A stretch of 64,000 nucleotides of DNA. Source: CAVVJA01 sp963801715 (GTDB lineage: Bacteria; Actinomycetota; Actinomycetes; Mycobacteriales; Jatrophihabitantaceae). Under the pieces are notes generated by a model. It was given only the letters and a program-made list of their open reading frames with translations, made no database searches and was not told the origin of the DNA. Made by a program: the position numbers and the translations under genes. Where the stretch lies: positions 124,001-188,000 of the forward strand of contig CAWDGB010000008.1 of NCBI GenBank assembly GCA_963801715.1, in the 5' to 3' direction. Shown piece by piece: positions 18,374-27,460 of the stretch; the stretch's first letter is position 1, and each line of letters starts with the position of its first letter.

Positions 18374-19354
18374 ATGACTGCTTCGGTGGGGATCGCGTTC
18401 ACGCCGTTCGAGGAGCGGGTCGACGTGATCGAGCGGGCCGCGGTGCTGGCCGAGGAACGCGGGCTCGACTCGGTCGGGGTCGCCGAGGCGATGACGCTGG
18501 ACGCACCGATCGTGCTGGCCCGGCTCGCCGAGCGCACCGAGCGGATCGGGTTGATGAGCGGCGTGCTGTCGGTATGGGGCCGCACCCCCGCCACACTCGC
18601 GCTCACCGCCGCGGAGCTGCAGCGGGCGTCCGGCGGCCGGTTCGTCCTCGGCCTGGGCGCCAGTACGGCGCCCATCACCGCGGGCTTCCACGGGCAGCCA
18701 TGGCGCGCGCCGGTGCGCAAGCTGCGGGACACCCTCGTGGCGGTCCGCACCCTGCTCGGCGGCGGGCGGCTCCCGGATGCTCCGGACGGTGTCCGACCGC
18801 TTCGGCTGGGCTGCCCGCCGCCAGTGCCCGTGCCAATCGCACTGGCGGCGATCGCCGCGCCGAGCATCCGACTCGCCGGCCTCTTCGCCGACCGCTGGAT
18901 ACCGTTCCTGCTTCCGCCCGCCGCAATCGACGCCGGACGCGATCTCATGGCTTCCGCCGAGCCTGCAGTCGACCGCACCGCCGCCACCACGGTGACCGCC
19001 TCCGTCCCGCTTGCCCTCGCCCCGGATCGTGCCGGCGCCGCCCGCATCGCCGCCCGCTGGCTGCTCACGTACGCCACCAAAATGGGCCCGCTCTACCCGC
19101 GGGCGCTGCGCGGGCACGGCTACCACCTCGAGCTGGACGCAATCCTCGACGCCAATCCCGACCCGCATCACGCACGCCTGCCCGCGGCGGCCGAGCGGCT
19201 GGCACAAGACGTGCTGCTGTATGGCACGTACGACGAAGCGCCCCAGCTGTGCCGGGCCTGGCTCGAACACGCCGACGCTCTCTCGCTCGTAGCCCCCTTC
19301 GGCGTGCCCGGCGAGCAGATCGCCGACACCATCGAGGCGATCAGCGGATCATGA
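18374..19354 (+). CDS. LLM-class flavin (F420)-dependent oxidoreductase
   Basis: A 326-residue luciferase-like TIM-barrel protein: VGIAFTPFEERVDVIERAAVLAEERGLDSVGVAE, then RLAERTERIGLMSGVLSVWGRTPATLALTAAELQRASGGRFVLGLGAS, a classic LLM core. These proteins use F420H2 or FMNH2. ATG 18374 follows AAGGGGGAAACAG, a strong ribosome site. The gene is divergent from the SagB-like dehydrogenase with 223 bases between. The pairing suggests, but does not prove, a joint redox task. Confidence 0.88.
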   Translation: MTASVGIAFTPFEERVDVIERAAVLAEERGLDSVGVAEAMTLDAPIVLARLAERTERIGLMSGVLSVWGRTPATLALTAAELQRASGGRFVLGLGASTAPITAGFHGQPWRAPVRKLRDTLVAVRTLLGGGRLPDAPDGVRPLRLGCPPPVPVPIALAAIAAPSIRLAGLFADRWIPFLLPPAAIDAGRDLMASAEPAVDRTAATTVTASVPLALAPDRAGAARIAARWLLTYATKMGPLYPRALRGHGYHLELDAILDANPDPHHARLPAAAERLAQDVLLYGTYDEAPQLCRAWLEHADALSLVAPFGVPGEQIADTIEAISGS

Positions 19355-19448
19355 CCAACCCGAGGCGTGGCGGGGCTCACCTGGGATCATCTGTATCGCC
19401 TTGTCCGAGTTCGGCTGCTGCACTTCGGTGCGGTACGGCTCGTCAGGA

Positions 19449-20066
19449 TCAGCGCGCCATTGCGACGCGAACCCCGTCCCTGACTACCTCGAACCGGACG
19501 TCGGCCAGCGAGTGCACGATCAGGTCAGCGACGAGCGCCGAGCGTGGTGTTGTCGTGGTCAGCGCAATCGTCGCGCACCCGGCCGCTCTGGCAGCTACGA
19601 GCCCGCTGGGTGCGTCCTCGACGACAAGACACAAGCCGGGCTCGACGCCGAGGCGGTGCGCCGCCAGTAGGAATCCCTCCGGGTCCGGCTTGCCGCGAGC
19701 GATTTGGTCGACGGTGATCACGACGTTCGGTGCCGCGATACCGGCAGCGCTGATGCGTGCCTGGGCCAGCTCGGCGGTGCACGAGGTCACAACGGCGGCC
19801 AGTTCGGGCCCAACGGTCGCCAGCGCCTCGCTGGCGCCGGGCAGGGCGGTGATTCCTTCAGTGTCGGACACCTCGAGTTGTTCCATGCGGGCGACACCGG
19901 CCTCGACCAGACGCGCCGGCAGGTACCGCGAAACGCCGGTGCGGGCCGGCACGCCGTGTTCGAGCATGGCGGGAAGACGTACGCCGAACTCGTCGGCCCA
20001 CCGCCGCCAGCAGCGCTCGACTGCTGCGGTGGAGTCGACGAGCGTGCCGTCGAGGTCGAACAGCAC
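19449..20066 (-). CDS. HAD-superfamily phosphatase
   Basis: A roughly 205-residue HAD hydrolase of the phosphoglycolate/sugar-phosphatase type: motif I LFDLDGTLVDST, cap domain, motif II VVTSC, motif III GKPDPEGFLLAAHRLG, motif IV VVEDAPSGLVAARAAG. GTG 20066 is preferred because GGAGG lies 8 bases upstream and the protein then begins at motif I. Longer starts at 20075, 20108 or 20129 run into the integrase stop at 20105. The upstream edge may have been reset by insertion of the integrase element. Confidence 0.88.
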   Translation of the reverse strand: MLFDLDGTLVDSTAAVERCWRRWADEFGVRLPAMLEHGVPARTGVSRYLPARLVEAGVARMEQLEVSDTEGITALPGASEALATVGPELAAVVTSCTAELAQARISAAGIAAPNVVITVDQIARGKPDPEGFLLAAHRLGVEPGLCLVVEDAPSGLVAARAAGCATIALTTTTPRSALVADLIVHSLADVRFEVVRDGVRVAMAR

Positions 20067-20104
20067 GGCTTGCACCTCCAGCCCTGTATTTGTTGGGGTT
20101 GAGG

Positions 20105-21204
20105 TCACTCGGCACCCTTCTCGGTACACACTGGGTACACATGCGGGAGGACCTGGTGCATGGTTTTGGCGATCGCGTCGCGGCCGGCTTGCTCGTCGTC
20201 GGGCTTGAGGTAGGCGTAGACGCGGTAGGTGATTTCGGGGCTGGAGTCGCCGAGCCAGCTGGAGACGGCGACGACGGAAACGCCTCGCGAGATGAGGCTC
20301 GCGCCGAAGTAGTGCCGCAGCGAGTGCGGCGACACGCTGAAGCCGACAGTGCGTTCGATGGCGTCGAATTCGTGTCCGGCGATGGCCTTGGTGAGCGGAC
20401 GTCCGCTGCTGCTGCTGAACACGAGGCCGTCATGTCTGGGCCACCGGCGGATCTGTTCGGCGAGGGCGCCCAGGACGGCGTCGTCGGCGGGAATGTCGCG
20501 TCGGGAGAATCGGTCTTGAGCTGACCGAGTTCGCCGCCGGGTCGACGCTGTTGGCGGACGCGCAGGGTCCGCCGGAGAAAGTCGATCTCCTCGACTTGCA
20601 GTCCGCACGCTTCGCTGATGCGCAGCCCCGCTCCGACCAGCGCGCGGTGGTGTTCCGGGGTTGCGGCGATGAGCGCTGCGACATCGTCATCGGTCAGGTG
20701 GACATCGCGTCGGTGTGGCTCGGCCGGGGCCTTCACGGACTTGGCCGCGTTGTTCGCGACCAAGCCGTCGGCGAGCGCCGCGTCGACGATCTGACACGCT
20801 TGCCGCAGGACTTGGCCGACCGTTCCCGGTGCCAGAGTCCGCGACCACGGGCCGAGCGCGGCAGCGACCGTGCTCGGCTTGATCGTGCCGACTGGGCGAT
20901 TCCCCATCGTTGGCAGGATGTGCCGATCGAGCACTGAACGCTTAGGCACCCTGGTTGTGTCGGCGGCGAGGGTGTGGGAGTACGCGGCCAAGTGTTCTTC
21001 GGCGAAGGCGCCGAAAGTGATGGCAGCACGTTTCGCGTCGATGTAACTGCCGGTCAGCTTGGACGCTTCAACCGTGGTGAGGAAACGCTCTGCATCGACG
21101 CGGCGGTTGAACACCTTGACCTTCTGCGCGCCGGCGGGGTCGCGGAAGCGGGCGTACCACCGCAGCTCATCGTCGCGGACACGCCTTTCGATGCTTGGCA
21201 CCAC
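20105..21204 (-). pseudogene. int: Tyrosine-recombinase integrase, frameshifted (AICE/phage-type)
   Basis: The N-terminal frame (from GTG 21204) has the actinobacterial integrase arm IERRVRDDELRWYARFRDPAG, RFLTTVEASKLTGSY, a core-binding domain and GLRISEACGLQVEEIDF (catalytic Arg). The frame changes near 20507 within GATTCTCCCGACG. The rest, in the next frame to 20105, holds SRRDIPADD, SPHSLRHYFGASLISRG (HxxR) and WLGDSSPEITYRVYAYL (His and catalytic Tyr). A short in-frame loss before GLRISE is also suspected. The excisionase-like gene upstream is also broken, so the element is probably immobile. Confidence 0.85.
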
Positions 21205-21299
21205 CGCAGCTCCTGGTCAACGTCGCGATAGGTGAGAACAGACATCGTTCGGACCGATTCTTCCAGCAGCTTGTTGATGCCCCGTGCCCTCGAGCGGCC

Positions 21300-21494
21300 T
21301 CACGCGAGGTTTGGTCCGTCATTGTCGTGTTGGGCGGTGATCCATTCGTGGAGGTCGTCGGCGCGGTAGAGGACGCGGCGGCCGAGGCGGAAGCTGCGAG
21401 GTCCGGTGCCGAGGTGGCGCCAATAGTCGACCTCGCCCGCTCCGCATCGTCGGGAGTAACCGAGCCTTACCGGCCTGCGTCGGGACACCCGCAC
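21300..21494 (-). pseudogene. Excisionase/MerR-like HTH protein, decayed
   Basis: The C-terminal part (YWRHLGTGPRSFRLGRRVLYRADDLHEWITAQ) is the typical wing and recognition region of excisionases found beside actinobacterial integrases. The expected N-terminal helices (TPDDAERAR) appear in another frame just upstream (21430-21465), so the gene is frameshifted or internally deleted. It is on the same strand as, and 95 bases before, the integrase. Confidence 0.65.
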
Positions 21495-22114
21495 CGCCTC
21501 AGCATCCGCCGATAACGATCACGGCCGCGAGACCCCCAGCGCGCAGCGGCTGGGGGCTCGCGTTGGGGGCGAGAAACCGTCCGCACGACAACCCCTCACC
21601 CCAACGGCGAGCCCCGTTTCCGGCCGCCCCTCCGGCCTCCTCAACACACCCAGCAGCTCGGCGGAGCGATCGGCCTCGCCGTAGCGTCCACGATCGCCGC
21701 CATCGACGCCAGCCCCTGCTCCACCAAAGCGCACTGACTCGCAGAAGCGCAGAAACCCCTGCTACATAAGGGATTCCGCGTTAACATGCATCTACGTAAA
21801 TATCTATAAACCATCCCGGACTTGAGCAAGTGGCGACCAAGATAGCTACCAGATGATCTTGGTATCTTCCGATTGGTGGCACCATCTGACCGGTCCCACA
21901 GTCGAGTCAGGCAAGCCGAGTTCCAACAACGAAGTCGGCAGCCTGCTACGCATGAGGATGGCCCGGCGTCGCCCATCTGCCTGGCACCCGCCGAGAAATA
22001 GCCGTCGTTCTGTGCGTCTGTCGTGGCCTGCGTCAGCGCGCATATGGATTCGGTCAGAAGCAATCGGTCACGCCGACCAGCGGTGCTCTCCGAGCGCGTC
22101 GCTACTGTCGTGCC
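21495..22114. other. Intergenic region with AT-rich patch and hairpins
   Basis: No supported gene. Near 21533-21560 there is a hairpin CCCCCAGC / GCTGGGGG. A strikingly AT-rich patch lies at 21765-21830. An inverted repeat ACCAAGAT ... ATCTTGGT is at 21837-21864. The region lies just outside the integrase/excisionase pair and is where an attachment-site remnant might be, but I found no matching duplicate. Confidence 0.4.
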
Positions 22115-22660
22115 GTGACTCGACTGGTTTTGATCAACGGCGCTCCCGGGTCGGGCAAGTCGACGATCGCCTCCGCGCTCGCGCAGGACAGTCGGATGAC
22201 GCTCGCCCTGGATATCGACGCGGTCAAACACTCCCTTGGGCGTTGGGACGAGGACCCTTCGGCTTCGGGACTGCATGCCAGACGGCTAAGTCTCGCGATA
22301 GCCACCGAACAGTTACGCGCTGGATTCGACCTCGTCATAGGGCAGTACCTCGCCAAGACAGCGTTCATCGAAGACCTGGAGCAGTTGGCCGAGCGACACG
22401 GCGCACGGTTCTGCGAGATCGTGCTGGACCTCGATGCCGCCGCCCTCGCTGATCGTCTCGCCGCACGGGCCAGCGCCCCAGATCGGCTGGAGCACAAGGT
22501 CAACAACCAGCTTGTCGGGCCAAACGACGTCAGCCCGCTTGCCCAGTCCATCCAGTCGCTTCGACAAAGCCGCCCCCGGGCCGCCTGGATCGATGCGCAA
22601 GGGTCGCTTTCCTCGACTCTCGACGCCGTGCGCGCTCTGCTGGAAGCACCGACATGCTGA
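22115..22660 (+). CDS. P-loop kinase/AAA family ATPase
   Basis: A 181-residue nucleotide kinase-fold protein with Walker A GAPGSGKST at residues 9-17, MTLALDIDAVKHSLGRW (lid/acceptor side), DLVIGQYLAKTAFIEDLEQLAERHG and CEIVLDLDAAALADRLAARA, as in small AAA_33/shikimate-kinase-like proteins. The phosphate acceptor is unknown. Start is GTG 22115; no strong ribosome site is visible. Confidence 0.8.
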   Translation: MTRLVLINGAPGSGKSTIASALAQDSRMTLALDIDAVKHSLGRWDEDPSASGLHARRLSLAIATEQLRAGFDLVIGQYLAKTAFIEDLEQLAERHGARFCEIVLDLDAAALADRLAARASAPDRLEHKVNNQLVGPNDVSPLAQSIQSLRQSRPRAAWIDAQGSLSSTLDAVRALLEAPTC

Positions 22661-22701
22661 TATCCCAGTCTTTTTGTCGGTTTCTCGTGGTGCAGTCGCT
22701 C

Positions 22702-22773
22702 GCACGCGTCGGGCAATGCCGGGACAGCTCGGTGGCTGAATCCTGGCTCGCCAGCTACCGGACCGAACTGATC
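22702..22773 (+). mobile_element. IS3-family transposase relic
   Basis: A 24-residue stretch ARVGQCRDSSVAESWLASYR followed by TELI resembles the end of the DDE domain of IS3-type OrfB (VGxCxDNxxAESF..LKxEL), with the catalytic Glu in AES. Nothing else of the transposase remains on either side. Confidence 0.4.
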
Positions 22774-23040
22774 TGCACCGACGTCGAGTCCACCATCTCC
22801 GGTCAGCGCTCAGCCACCTTCTACAACCAGATAGTCATGTAGCCCACACCGTGGCCGGCTACGCCGTAGCCGTCGTTCGGTACGCGAAGGGCGCGGACGA
22901 TTCGGCTGGTTTCGCCCATCCGTAAAGAACAATCTGTGCACACAAGGAGTCTCGACGCGTGGGTTCGGTGATGGACATTTGTCTGCTCATTTCCCGATCG
23001 GCGGCCCGCGGGCCGATGGTGTGCCCGTCGTGTGGCGCGC

Positions 23041-23600
23041 TCAGTTAGCCAGGGCGGGCGGGAGTCCGAAGCGGGGCACGGTGGTGCTGTCAAAGCGGGT
23101 CGTAGCGCAAATCCGAGTGCTGGACAGGGTCAGGACCGGTAGCCCGACCGTATGGAACAAAGCGGTCTCCGGGTCGCAAGCGTAGAAGCAGAAAGCGGGT
23201 TGGCCGTCGGCCCTGGTTGCTATCAGCTGGGGCGGTCCAGCGCGGCCGGAATCCAGTGGTTGCCAGGAACTCGGCTGCCAGCTCGGGTCCCCGCTACTCC
23301 AATGGAGGCGGCGGCATGGTCAGCCAGACGTCCTCAGTAAGCACGGCGACGATGCCATCGACGTCGCTGGCGGCCCCAGCGCTGCGCGGGCGCACTTGAG
23401 CGCACTGGTCAACCACTGCCTCGCGAGTTATCCAGGATCCCGGCGGCCTCGGCGACGTGGAATGCCAGCACATCGCGCAGGATGAGGGCGGCGGGCTGGC
23501 GGGTGGCAACAGCTGCAGGGCGGTGATGAAGGCCAGCGGGAGATCGACTCCAGGAGCTCATACCGATCGGGCGCAGCTTGACGACCCAGTGACCGACGAC
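23041..23600 (-). pseudogene. ECF sigma factor with SnoaL-like C terminus, multiply broken
   Basis: On the minus strand, pieces in three frames follow each other in sigma-factor order: APDRYELLESIS and QPAALILRDVLAFHVAEAAGILD (region 4), then DVDGIVAVLTEDVWLTMPPPPLE ending in an in-frame TAG (23294-23296), then RGPELAAEFLATTGF, and finally a third frame with TRADGQPAFCFYACD and ATTRFDSTTVPRFGLP to the stop at 23041. This is the layout of SigG/SigJ-type ECF factors with a fused SnoaL domain. Region 2 is missing upstream, where the esterase gene begins. Clearly decayed. Confidence 0.75.
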
Positions 23601-23678
23601 GAAGGCGCCCGGATGGAATGATCTGTCGCGTTCCGTGTGCGCGGAATCGGTCTGACCGGCTGAATATCTGGAGCCGCC

Positions 23679-24728
23679 ATGTTGCCGTGGGAAGCATCTC
23701 TGGTCGGTCGACTCGACCGGGGTGTCATCGACTCCCGACTGCTGCGCGACAACCCGCTGGGCGATCCGCACGAACGGCCGTTGTGGGTGTACACCCCGCC
23801 GGGCTATGACGACCATCCCGGGATGCGCTACCCGTCGATCTACGTGATTCAGGGCTACACCGGTCATGTAGCGATGTGGGCTAACCGCACCGCGTACCGA
23901 CGGCCGTTCCTCGAGACGGCCGACGCGGTCTTCGCGTCTGAGCAGGCGCCGCCCTGCTTGGTGGTCTACGTCGATGCATGGACAGCGTACGGCGGATCAC
24001 AGTTCATCGACTCGCCGGGTACCGGCCGCTACCACTCGTACCTCTGCGACGAGGTCGTGCCATGGGTGGACGCCCGCTACCGCACCGTGGCCGACCGGCA
24101 GTCCCGCGCCATCATGGGCAAGTCCTCGGGTGGGTTCGGCGCGATGATCACCCCGATGCTGCGCCCGGACCTGTTCGGAGCGCTGGCCACCCACGCTGGC
24201 GATTCGCTGTACGAGCTGAGCTACGTGCCCGAGTTCGGCAAGGCCGCCCGTTATCTGCGTGACTACGACCACGACATCACCCGATGGTGGCTGGAGTTCC
24301 AGTCCCGCACGGCGTTCACCAAGCCCGAGGACGAGACACTGCTCGTCATTCTCGGCTGCAGCGCCTGCTTCTCGGCGCGCGACGACGGAACCCCGCAACT
24401 GCCGTTCGACCCATGCACAGGCGCGCTGCTGCCCAAGGTGTGGCAGCGCTGGTTGGATTGGGATCCGGTGCGGATGGCCGAGCGTTACACAGACGCGCTG
24501 CATTCGCTACGGGCGATCTGGATCGATGCGGGAATGAAGGACGAGTGGTTCCTCGACCTTGGCGCCGAGGCCTTCCGCGCCGAACTCGCCCGCCTCGGTG
24601 TGCCAAAGGACCGGGTCCGGTTCGAACTGTTCGACGCCGGACACGGCGCCATCGACTACCGCTACCCAATGTCGCTGGCTTGGCTGGCACACCGCCTGCG
24701 CCGCCCAGCCGACACCCGCATACCGTAG
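23679..24728 (+). CDS. Alpha/beta-hydrolase, esterase family (PF00756-like)
   Basis: A 349-residue serine esterase: RPLWVYTPPGYDDHPGMRYPSIYVIQGYTG at residues 30-60, VVYVDAWTAYGGSQ, RYHSYLCDEVVPWVDARYRT, nucleophile elbow GKSSGGFGA near residue 150, Asp in WIDAGMKDEW and His in DAGHGAIDYRYP near the C terminus. It has no signal peptide, so it is probably cytoplasmic. Relatives hydrolyse acyl esters, including feruloyl- and S-formylglutathione-type substrates. It is followed by a perfect hairpin at 24801. Confidence 0.87.
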   Translation: MLPWEASLVGRLDRGVIDSRLLRDNPLGDPHERPLWVYTPPGYDDHPGMRYPSIYVIQGYTGHVAMWANRTAYRRPFLETADAVFASEQAPPCLVVYVDAWTAYGGSQFIDSPGTGRYHSYLCDEVVPWVDARYRTVADRQSRAIMGKSSGGFGAMITPMLRPDLFGALATHAGDSLYELSYVPEFGKAARYLRDYDHDITRWWLEFQSRTAFTKPEDETLLVILGCSACFSARDDGTPQLPFDPCTGALLPKVWQRWLDWDPVRMAERYTDALHSLRAIWIDAGMKDEWFLDLGAEAFRAELARLGVPKDRVRFELFDAGHGAIDYRYPMSLAWLAHRLRRPADTRIP

Positions 24729-24800
24729 CCCGGACGCACCTTGGCCAAGTCCATCCGGTCGACATACACATATAGCAGGTCCAGGGTCGGGTCAATCGGG

Positions 24801-24830
24801 ACCGTGTGGCGCCGGCAGGCGCCACACGGT
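24801..24830. terminator. Perfect 13-bp stem-loop downstream of esterase
   Basis: ACCGTGTGGCGCC, loop GGCA, GGCGCCACACGGT: a perfect, very stable stem 72 bases after the esterase stop. There is no T-tract, as is common for actinobacterial terminators. Confidence 0.65.
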
Positions 24831-24959
24831 CGGCCCATCTCACCGCGCTCAGGTTGCGGGGTGGAGGATGAGGATTTCGCCGGACGGGTTATCTGAAGGC
24901 TGCTGATCTGCTCGCGGGGCTGGCGCTGTGCCGCTGGCGAATGTGGTTTCTGAGCCGGA

Positions 24960-25105
24960 TTGCCGCGCTGGCACGATGACCGCTTGTATTTCTCCGACTG
25001 GTCTGCCGGCGAGGTCATTGCCGTCGATCTCGCCGGGCGTAGTGCCGTGATAGCGCGCGTGAAGTCGGTGCCGCTGTGCATCGCCTGGCTCCCCGATGAT
25101 CGATT
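24960..25105 (+). pseudogene. SMP-30/gluconolactonase N-terminal remnant
   Basis: The frame reads LPRWHDDRLYFSDWSAGEVI and continues AVDLAGRSAVIARVKSVPLCIAWLPDDRLLIV, which is the first blade of the SMP-30/lactonase beta-propeller. The remaining four fifths of the protein are missing: the frame runs into the antisense end of the serine-hydrolase gene at 25114. A stop lies two codons before the TTG in the same frame, so the 5' end is also damaged. Confidence 0.65.
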
Positions 25106-25113
25106 GTTGATTG

Positions 25114-26275
25114 TTACTCGGCCGCGGCGAGCGCGGCAGCTTGCAGGTCGGTGTGTACCGCGGGCGCCTGCGGGGTCTCGAACAGCCGCTGAGTGAGCAC
25201 GATCACGGCGAGGTCGCGCGCCGGGTGTACGAGGAACGATGTGCCGAGCCCACCGTCCCAGCCGATCGCGCCCGCCCATGGCCCGTGCAACACCACCGAT
25301 GTGCCGAGGCCCCAGCCGCGCCCGCCGAGGAACGCCGCACCGAACTCCCGCTGCTCGGCGGTCAAGTGGTCGCGGCTCATCTCACGCACCTGGTCCGCGG
25401 TCAGCACCGGATCACCGCCGCGCAGCAGCATCCGCGCGAACGCCAGCAAGTCGTCGATCGTCGACACCAGCCCGGCGGCCCCGTCGGGGAACGCCGGCGG
25501 CCGGCTCCACTGCCCGTCCGGCGGGTCCCACACGACAACCCCGTCCGCCGTGGGCTGGTAGGCCGTCGCCAACCGCTCGACGTCCTCGGTATGAAAGCCG
25601 GTGTCGCGCATGCCGAGCGGCTCGAAGATCCGGGTGCGCAGCACCTGGTCGTACGACATGCCGACGGCTCGGGCGCACAGCACGCTCAGCACATGCGCGC
25701 CGGTGTTGTACAGCCACCGCTGACCGGGCTGCGCCAGCAACGGCAGCTCGCCGAACCTGGCGATCCAGGTATCCGGGTCCACGAAGGCGTCCGGCTGCGG
25801 CGGGCCGATCGTGGCCAGCCCGGCCTGCGCCGCCGCCGCGACGACCGGCCACGGCTCGGGTGCCAGAAACATCTCCACGGCCATCCCGAACCCGAACGTG
25901 AACGTCAGCAACCCCCGCACCGTCACCGGACCCGCGGCGGGAAACGTGTCGTCGAGCGGGCCGTCCATCCGGCGGAGCACCCGGCGGTTCGCCAGCTCCG
26001 GCAGCAGCCGGTCAACCGGCTCATCCAGGTCGAGCAGGCCCTCGCCGACCAGAGCCAGCGTCGCCGTCGCCGTGAGCGGCTTCGTCGTCGACGCGATCCG
26101 GAACAGCGACCCGCGCTCAACCGGCCGCCCGCCGACCGCGAGCCGTCCCGAGCGCCTCGACGTGCACCTCGTCGCCATGTGCCACCAGCGCGACCAGTCC
26201 CGGCACCTCGTCATCGCCCACATGCGAGGCCGCGACCTCGGCGAACCGTTCCAGCCCGTCCTTACTCAGTCCCAT
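25114..26275 (-). pseudogene. Beta-lactamase-fold serine hydrolase, frameshifted near N terminus
   Basis: Starting ATG 26275 (GGTGGAG upstream), the protein begins MGLSKDGLERFAEVAASHVG and reads EVPGLVALVAHGDEVHVEALGT. It then needs a one-base shift near 26150 (an extra G in ACGG) to continue LAVGGRPVERGSLFRIASTTKPLTATATLALV, with the SxxK catalytic motif (STTK). Later motifs: WLYNTGAHVLSVL (active Tyr), GAAGLVSTIDDLLAFARML and a C-terminal GWDGGLGTSF. Family: class C beta-lactamase/esterase-like, about 385 residues. Substrate unknown. A sequencing error at the single shift is possible. Confidence 0.8.
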
Positions 26276-26609
26276 ATCGACTCCACCATCAAACCGTCTC
26301 CAACAACCTAAGGACGCGTCGAGTGTGGCCGACTCATCGGCAACCGCCATCCGCGACGCATAATGCCGCCGATCGAAACCTCAACCAGCGTCCGCGATTC
26401 GGTGATCCCGTAACCCCAACGACGTGCCCGACGAACTATCGGTCGACACGCGCAACACCGTCGCTCTGGTCGGATGGTGTTGACCTACCACGTCACGCAT
26501 ATGAATCAGTAGGTCCGTCGGTGTGAACTCACCTCCGACCCGAGCCCGATTGGGCGTGTGCTATTTCTCGGCGTGAAAGCGCTGCTGGCTGAGCAAGCCA
26601 TCTCGCCGT
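26276..26609. other. Intergenic region, nothing recognised
   Basis: No frame here shows a family pattern or coding bias. The stretch lies between the serine hydrolase start and a recombinase remnant and is probably degraded DNA. Confidence 0.4.
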
Positions 26610-26820
26610 GACTGCGATCGCCTCTCCCACACCCTGCGGCACGCCTTCATCACCGCCGCCCTCGACGCCGGCGTCCCCGTCCGCGACGTCCAAGAAGCCG
26701 CCAGCCACGGCGAGCCCAGAACTTCTCCGGCAGCCAGTTCCGAGGAAATCAGCAGCGGGCTTGACCAGCGTTGTCACAGAACGATATCGAGCCCGCTCGA
26801 TATCGCCGAAATAGACTGAG
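26610..26820 (+). pseudogene. Tyrosine-recombinase C-terminal fragment
   Basis: The frame reads DCDRLSHTLRHAFITAALDA and then GVPVRDVQEAASHGEPRT. This is the HxxR (HTLRH) motif and the following helix with the conserved His-Gly/Ala of tyrosine recombinases. The catalytic Tyr that should follow shortly after is absent, and the frame ends TGA at 26820 after unrelated residues. It differs from the integrase at 20-21 kb, so it comes from a second element. Confidence 0.65.
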
Positions 26821-26834
26821 CCTCTCAAGGCTTC

Positions 26835-27281
26835 CTATGCGGCGGTCGTGTTCAAGGCGGCCACGATCTCGTCGATCGCCGCCTGCTCGGCCTCGCTCAC
26901 GTCCTGGCCGTGCTCGCGGTGGGCAGCTGCGACCTTGTGGGCCAAGTTGACGATGAACTGGCGGTACTCCTCCACCTCAAGCGGCGTGGCTTTGCGCTCA
27001 AGGACCGCGACCGAGTCTCGCACGTGCTGCAGGCCGTGCTGCTTGAGCTCGTCCGGGGAGTGGTAGCGAGTGTGATCCCGTTCAGGCTTAACCGAGACGA
27101 TCTCATCCAGAAGCTCGCTCTCACCGTGCTGCTGGCGCGCCTCCGCGTAAGCCTTGGCCATAGCGATGGTCTCGCGGAACATCCCCCCGCGTTGGGCCGT
27201 GACCACGATCATGCCAGCACTCGGGGGGGCCTCCAGAATGAGCTGCCACTCCTCGGCCGTGAAATCGGACTTCGTCGTCAT
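26835..27281 (-). CDS. Conserved hypothetical protein, 148 aa
   Basis: An intact, acidic, helical soluble protein: MTTKSDFTAEEWQLILEAPP, SAGMIVVTAQRGGMFRETIAMAKAYAEARQQHG, DHTRYHSPDELKQHGLQHVRDSVAVLERKATPLEVEEYRQFIVNLAHKVAAAHREHG. I remember close relatives across actinomycetes annotated only as hypothetical. The function is unknown. It is an island of intact sequence among broken genes. Confidence 0.8.
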   Translation of the reverse strand: MTTKSDFTAEEWQLILEAPPSAGMIVVTAQRGGMFRETIAMAKAYAEARQQHGESELLDEIVSVKPERDHTRYHSPDELKQHGLQHVRDSVAVLERKATPLEVEEYRQFIVNLAHKVAAAHREHGQDVSEAEQAAIDEIVAALNTTAA

Positions 27282-27460
27282 CGCCGCTCCGATCGTGCTT
27301 GCACTCGCCGACTCTCCTCGTACTTACCGTAGCGACCGGTTTCCTAGTCTCCGAATGCACATAGGTTTCCGGCTCTGCGTAGTCGCTGATAGCGAAGCGC
27401 GTCACGCAGATGGATCTGTCATGCGCGCATGATCTTATCCGCGTGGCGTTACGGAGCGAC

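Noticed and set aside
16704..19354. SagB/LLM genes as part of a TOMM peptide cluster
   Set aside because: No precursor peptide, YcaO or cyclodehydratase gene is visible within the window.
21837..21864. ACCAAGAT / ATCTTGGT inverted repeat as a fifth copy of the dispersed palindrome
   Set aside because: Only the AAGAT/ATCTT part matches; the GGACTTATCG half is missing, so it is not counted as a family member.
25111..26526. 471-codon open frame on the plus strand
   Set aside because: Arg/Pro/Gln-rich shadow of the serine hydrolase on the other strand; no family pattern.
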